DNA from: Burkholderiales bacterium RIFCSPHIGHO2_12_FULL_61_11 | GTDB taxonomy: Bacteria; Pseudomonadota; Gammaproteobacteria; Burkholderiales; Burkholderiaceae_C | NCBI GenBank assembly: GCA_001770785.1 | Contig: MERZ01000202.1 | Coordinates: 1 to 5,869 of the forward strand | DNA: 5,869 bases | Direction of reading: 5' to 3' | In this document: one piece after another, positions 4,688 to 5,869 of the stretch | Position numbering within the stretch: position 1 is the stretch's first letter | How the letters are laid out: every line of letters begins with the position of its first letter | Program-made: the position numbers and the translations under genes | Notes under the pieces: model-generated | The model's input: the letters and a program-made list of their open reading frames with translations, nothing else | What the model was told of the DNA's origin: nothing | Databases searched by the model: none

Positions 4688-5622
4688 GCCGGCTTTACCG
4701 CCTTGAGTGAATAGCCGATGCGCGGGAAATGCACATGAACCGTGCCCGCGCGCTCATCGGTGCGGCGCAGCGTGAAGTGCATGCGAGTGGCGGCCATCAG
4801 CTCGCCTTCGGTGGCCTCGGGGCCAAAGCTTTCGGCGCTGACCGTGACGCGGCTGCCCAGCGGGATGCCGTGATCGTCCTGAAAAACATCGTCATGCAGC
4901 GGCGCTGGCGTTGACGCGGCCGCCAGGGCAATGGCTTGCGGCGCGCTGATTTTTTCCATCGCGCCGTGGCCGATGGCGGCCATGCGGTCCATCCAGTCGA
5001 GCAGGGCGGGCGTGGCGTTCAGAATGTCGGCCAGCACGGGCGTGCGCACCCGGGTGAACCACAGCGGGTGAAACATCGCAAAGTCGGCAATGCACGGCAC
5101 CTCGCCGAGCAAAAATGGCCAGTCGTCGAGCATGTCCGACATGCGGCGCAAATACGATTTGTAGGCCGCGGCGGCATCCAGCGGGCGCAGGCGAACCATG
5201 CCCATGCTCATGGCTTTGCGGTCTTCGCCAAACGCTCTGGCCAGCTCGGGCGGCCTATTGCCAAAGAGCTGCGCCAGGCCGTCGGGCTGCATGTTGTAAG
5301 CCATCGAGGTCCAGAACAGGGTGCTGTCAGCCCATTGCGCCAGGGTGCGCGCCAGGCCCTTGATGGGCTCGGGGTAAAGCGTGGGCTGGGGATGAAGATG
5401 CTCCAGCACGTCGGCGATCAGGGTGGTGTCGCAATAAATGTCGGCGCCGATCTGCAGCACCGGCGTTTTGCGGTAGCCGCCTGTCAGCGCCACCAGATCG
5501 GGCTTGGGGCTGATCATCGGGATCAGCACCGACTTCCAGACAAGGCCCTTGTAGCCCAGCATCAGGCGGGCTTTTTCGGAAAAGGGCGAGGCCGGGTAAT
5601 GGTGAAGAATGGGCTGGGTCAT
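4684..5622 (-). CDS. Glutathione S-transferase-like protein with extra C-terminal domain
   Basis: A 312-residue cytosolic GST-fold protein, likely a glutathione-dependent transferase or thiol-binding protein of unknown substrate. The thioredoxin-like domain spans about 4-80: the N-terminal active loop has ASPFSEKAR (S12 or S15 as the candidate thiol-activating residue), then KTPVLQIG with the cis-proline P54, then YCDTTLIADVLE, whose D65-T66 correspond to the usual glutathione-binding acidic/Ser pair. The helical domain (about 88-220) has the conserved core aspartate D180 in PCIADFAMFHPLW. Residues about 225-312 are an added, probably beta-rich domain that ordinary GSTs of about 200-230 residues lack. 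The ATG at 5622 has GGAG 8 bases upstream and lies 27 bp after the acyl-CoA dehydrogenase stop, so the two are probably co-transcribed. The stop overlaps the next frame by 4 bp. Confidence 0.9.
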   Translation of the reverse strand: MTQPILHHYPASPFSEKARLMLGYKGLVWKSVLIPMISPKPDLVALTGGYRKTPVLQIGADIYCDTTLIADVLEHLHPQPTLYPEPIKGLARTLAQWADSTLFWTSMAYNMQPDGLAQLFGNRPPELARAFGEDRKAMSMGMVRLRPLDAAAAYKSYLRRMSDMLDDWPFLLGEVPCIADFAMFHPLWFTRVRTPVLADILNATPALLDWMDRMAAIGHGAMEKISAPQAIALAAASTPAPLHDDVFQDDHGIPLGSRVTVSAESFGPEATEGELMAATRMHFTLRRTDERAGTVHVHFPRIGYSLKAVKPA

Positions 5623-5649
5623 GGCGGGTGCTCCGGAACGGCTTTGCCG

Positions 5650-5869
5650 TCAATGCGGCATGGCCCTGGCGATGATGCTGTCGAAATCGGTGCTGGATGG
5701 CAGCGTGCCAAAAGCCTGACCCCAGTGGCCGGCCAGGCGCGAGTCGCAAAAAGCGCCAAACACCGCATCGGGCGCTGTCTGGTAAAGCAGCGTGGCTTGC
5801 AGCGCCAGCGCCAGGTCTTGCGCCAGGCGGCGGGCCTCCAGCTCGGAGCTCTCGGACGCCTCGGATGCG
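5650..5869 (-). CDS. AidB-like acyl-CoA dehydrogenase, C-terminal end only
   Basis: The frame runs in from the right edge and ends at TGA (5650-5652), giving 72 residues. The first readable part (ASEASESSELEARRLAQDLA) leads into a helix, LALALQATLLYQTAP, followed by DAVFGAFCDSRLAG and WGQAFGTLPSSTDFDSIIAR. This resembles, from memory, the end of AidB/DNA-alkylation-response acyl-CoA dehydrogenase homologues of about 540-600 residues: leucine-rich helix, then AFCxSRL, then FGTLPxxTDF. These are FAD-binding homotetramers; E. coli AidB binds DNA and is linked to alkylation resistance, while relatives may be isovaleryl-CoA-type dehydrogenases. The FAD and catalytic regions are outside the window, so AidB versus a general dehydrogenase cannot be settled. 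It is followed by the GST-like gene, probably in one operon. Confidence 0.75.
   Translation of the reverse strand, partial: ASEASESSELEARRLAQDLALALQATLLYQTAPDAVFGAFCDSRLAGHWGQAFGTLPSSTDFDSIIARAMPH

Overview
The window looks like chromosomal DNA from a GC-rich betaproteobacterium. Comamonadaceae (Polaromonas, Acidovorax or Rhodoferax-like) is my best guess. I base this on codon usage, on the acyl-CoA dehydrogenase/GST/ElaA neighbourhood and on the palindromic intergenic repeats; no rRNA or marker gene is present to confirm it. Every credible gene is on the minus strand, so the window is read from right to left.

Right end (about 4600-5869): a core-metabolism operon. It holds the C-terminal 72 codons of an AidB-like acyl-CoA dehydrogenase, then a 312-residue glutathione S-transferase-like protein 27 bp downstream, then the first ~24 codons of an elaA-type acetyltransferase gene. 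The elaA gene is broken. It carries an apparent +1 frameshift and stops being recognisable near 4594, where the sequence passes into the 3' part of an HVO_A0114-family winged-helix regulator gene. The resulting 94-codon chimeric frame (4403-4687) overlaps the GST stop by 4 bp.

Middle (about 2870-4594): a lower-GC accessory segment. Its one clear gene is a 378-residue AAA-type ATPase. Upstream of it is an AT-rich control region built from six A(G/C)TTAT(A/G) heptamers in both orientations around a perfect TATAAT. The rest is hairpin-bearing non-coding DNA, plus a possible gene start of unknown family at 2968.

Left part (306-2524): a two-component operon. A NarL/FixJ-type response regulator comes first, behind a strong ribosome binding site and an AT-rich leader. 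A seven-helix, HPK7-type (HisKA_3) sensor kinase follows. The 11-bp junction between them sits inside a perfect 14-bp inverted repeat that holds the regulator stop codon in its loop and the kinase start codon at its base. This suggests translational coupling. The kinase frame ends inside a palindromic repeat, and beyond it lies an array of ~71-bp palindromic repeat units (1-275).

No complete new multi-gene system is visible. The most interesting items are the regulator/kinase junction hairpin, the elaA/regulator fusion scar, and the ATPase with its heptamer-array promoter. Positions, motifs and identities were read by eye; family names are from memory and have not been searched.
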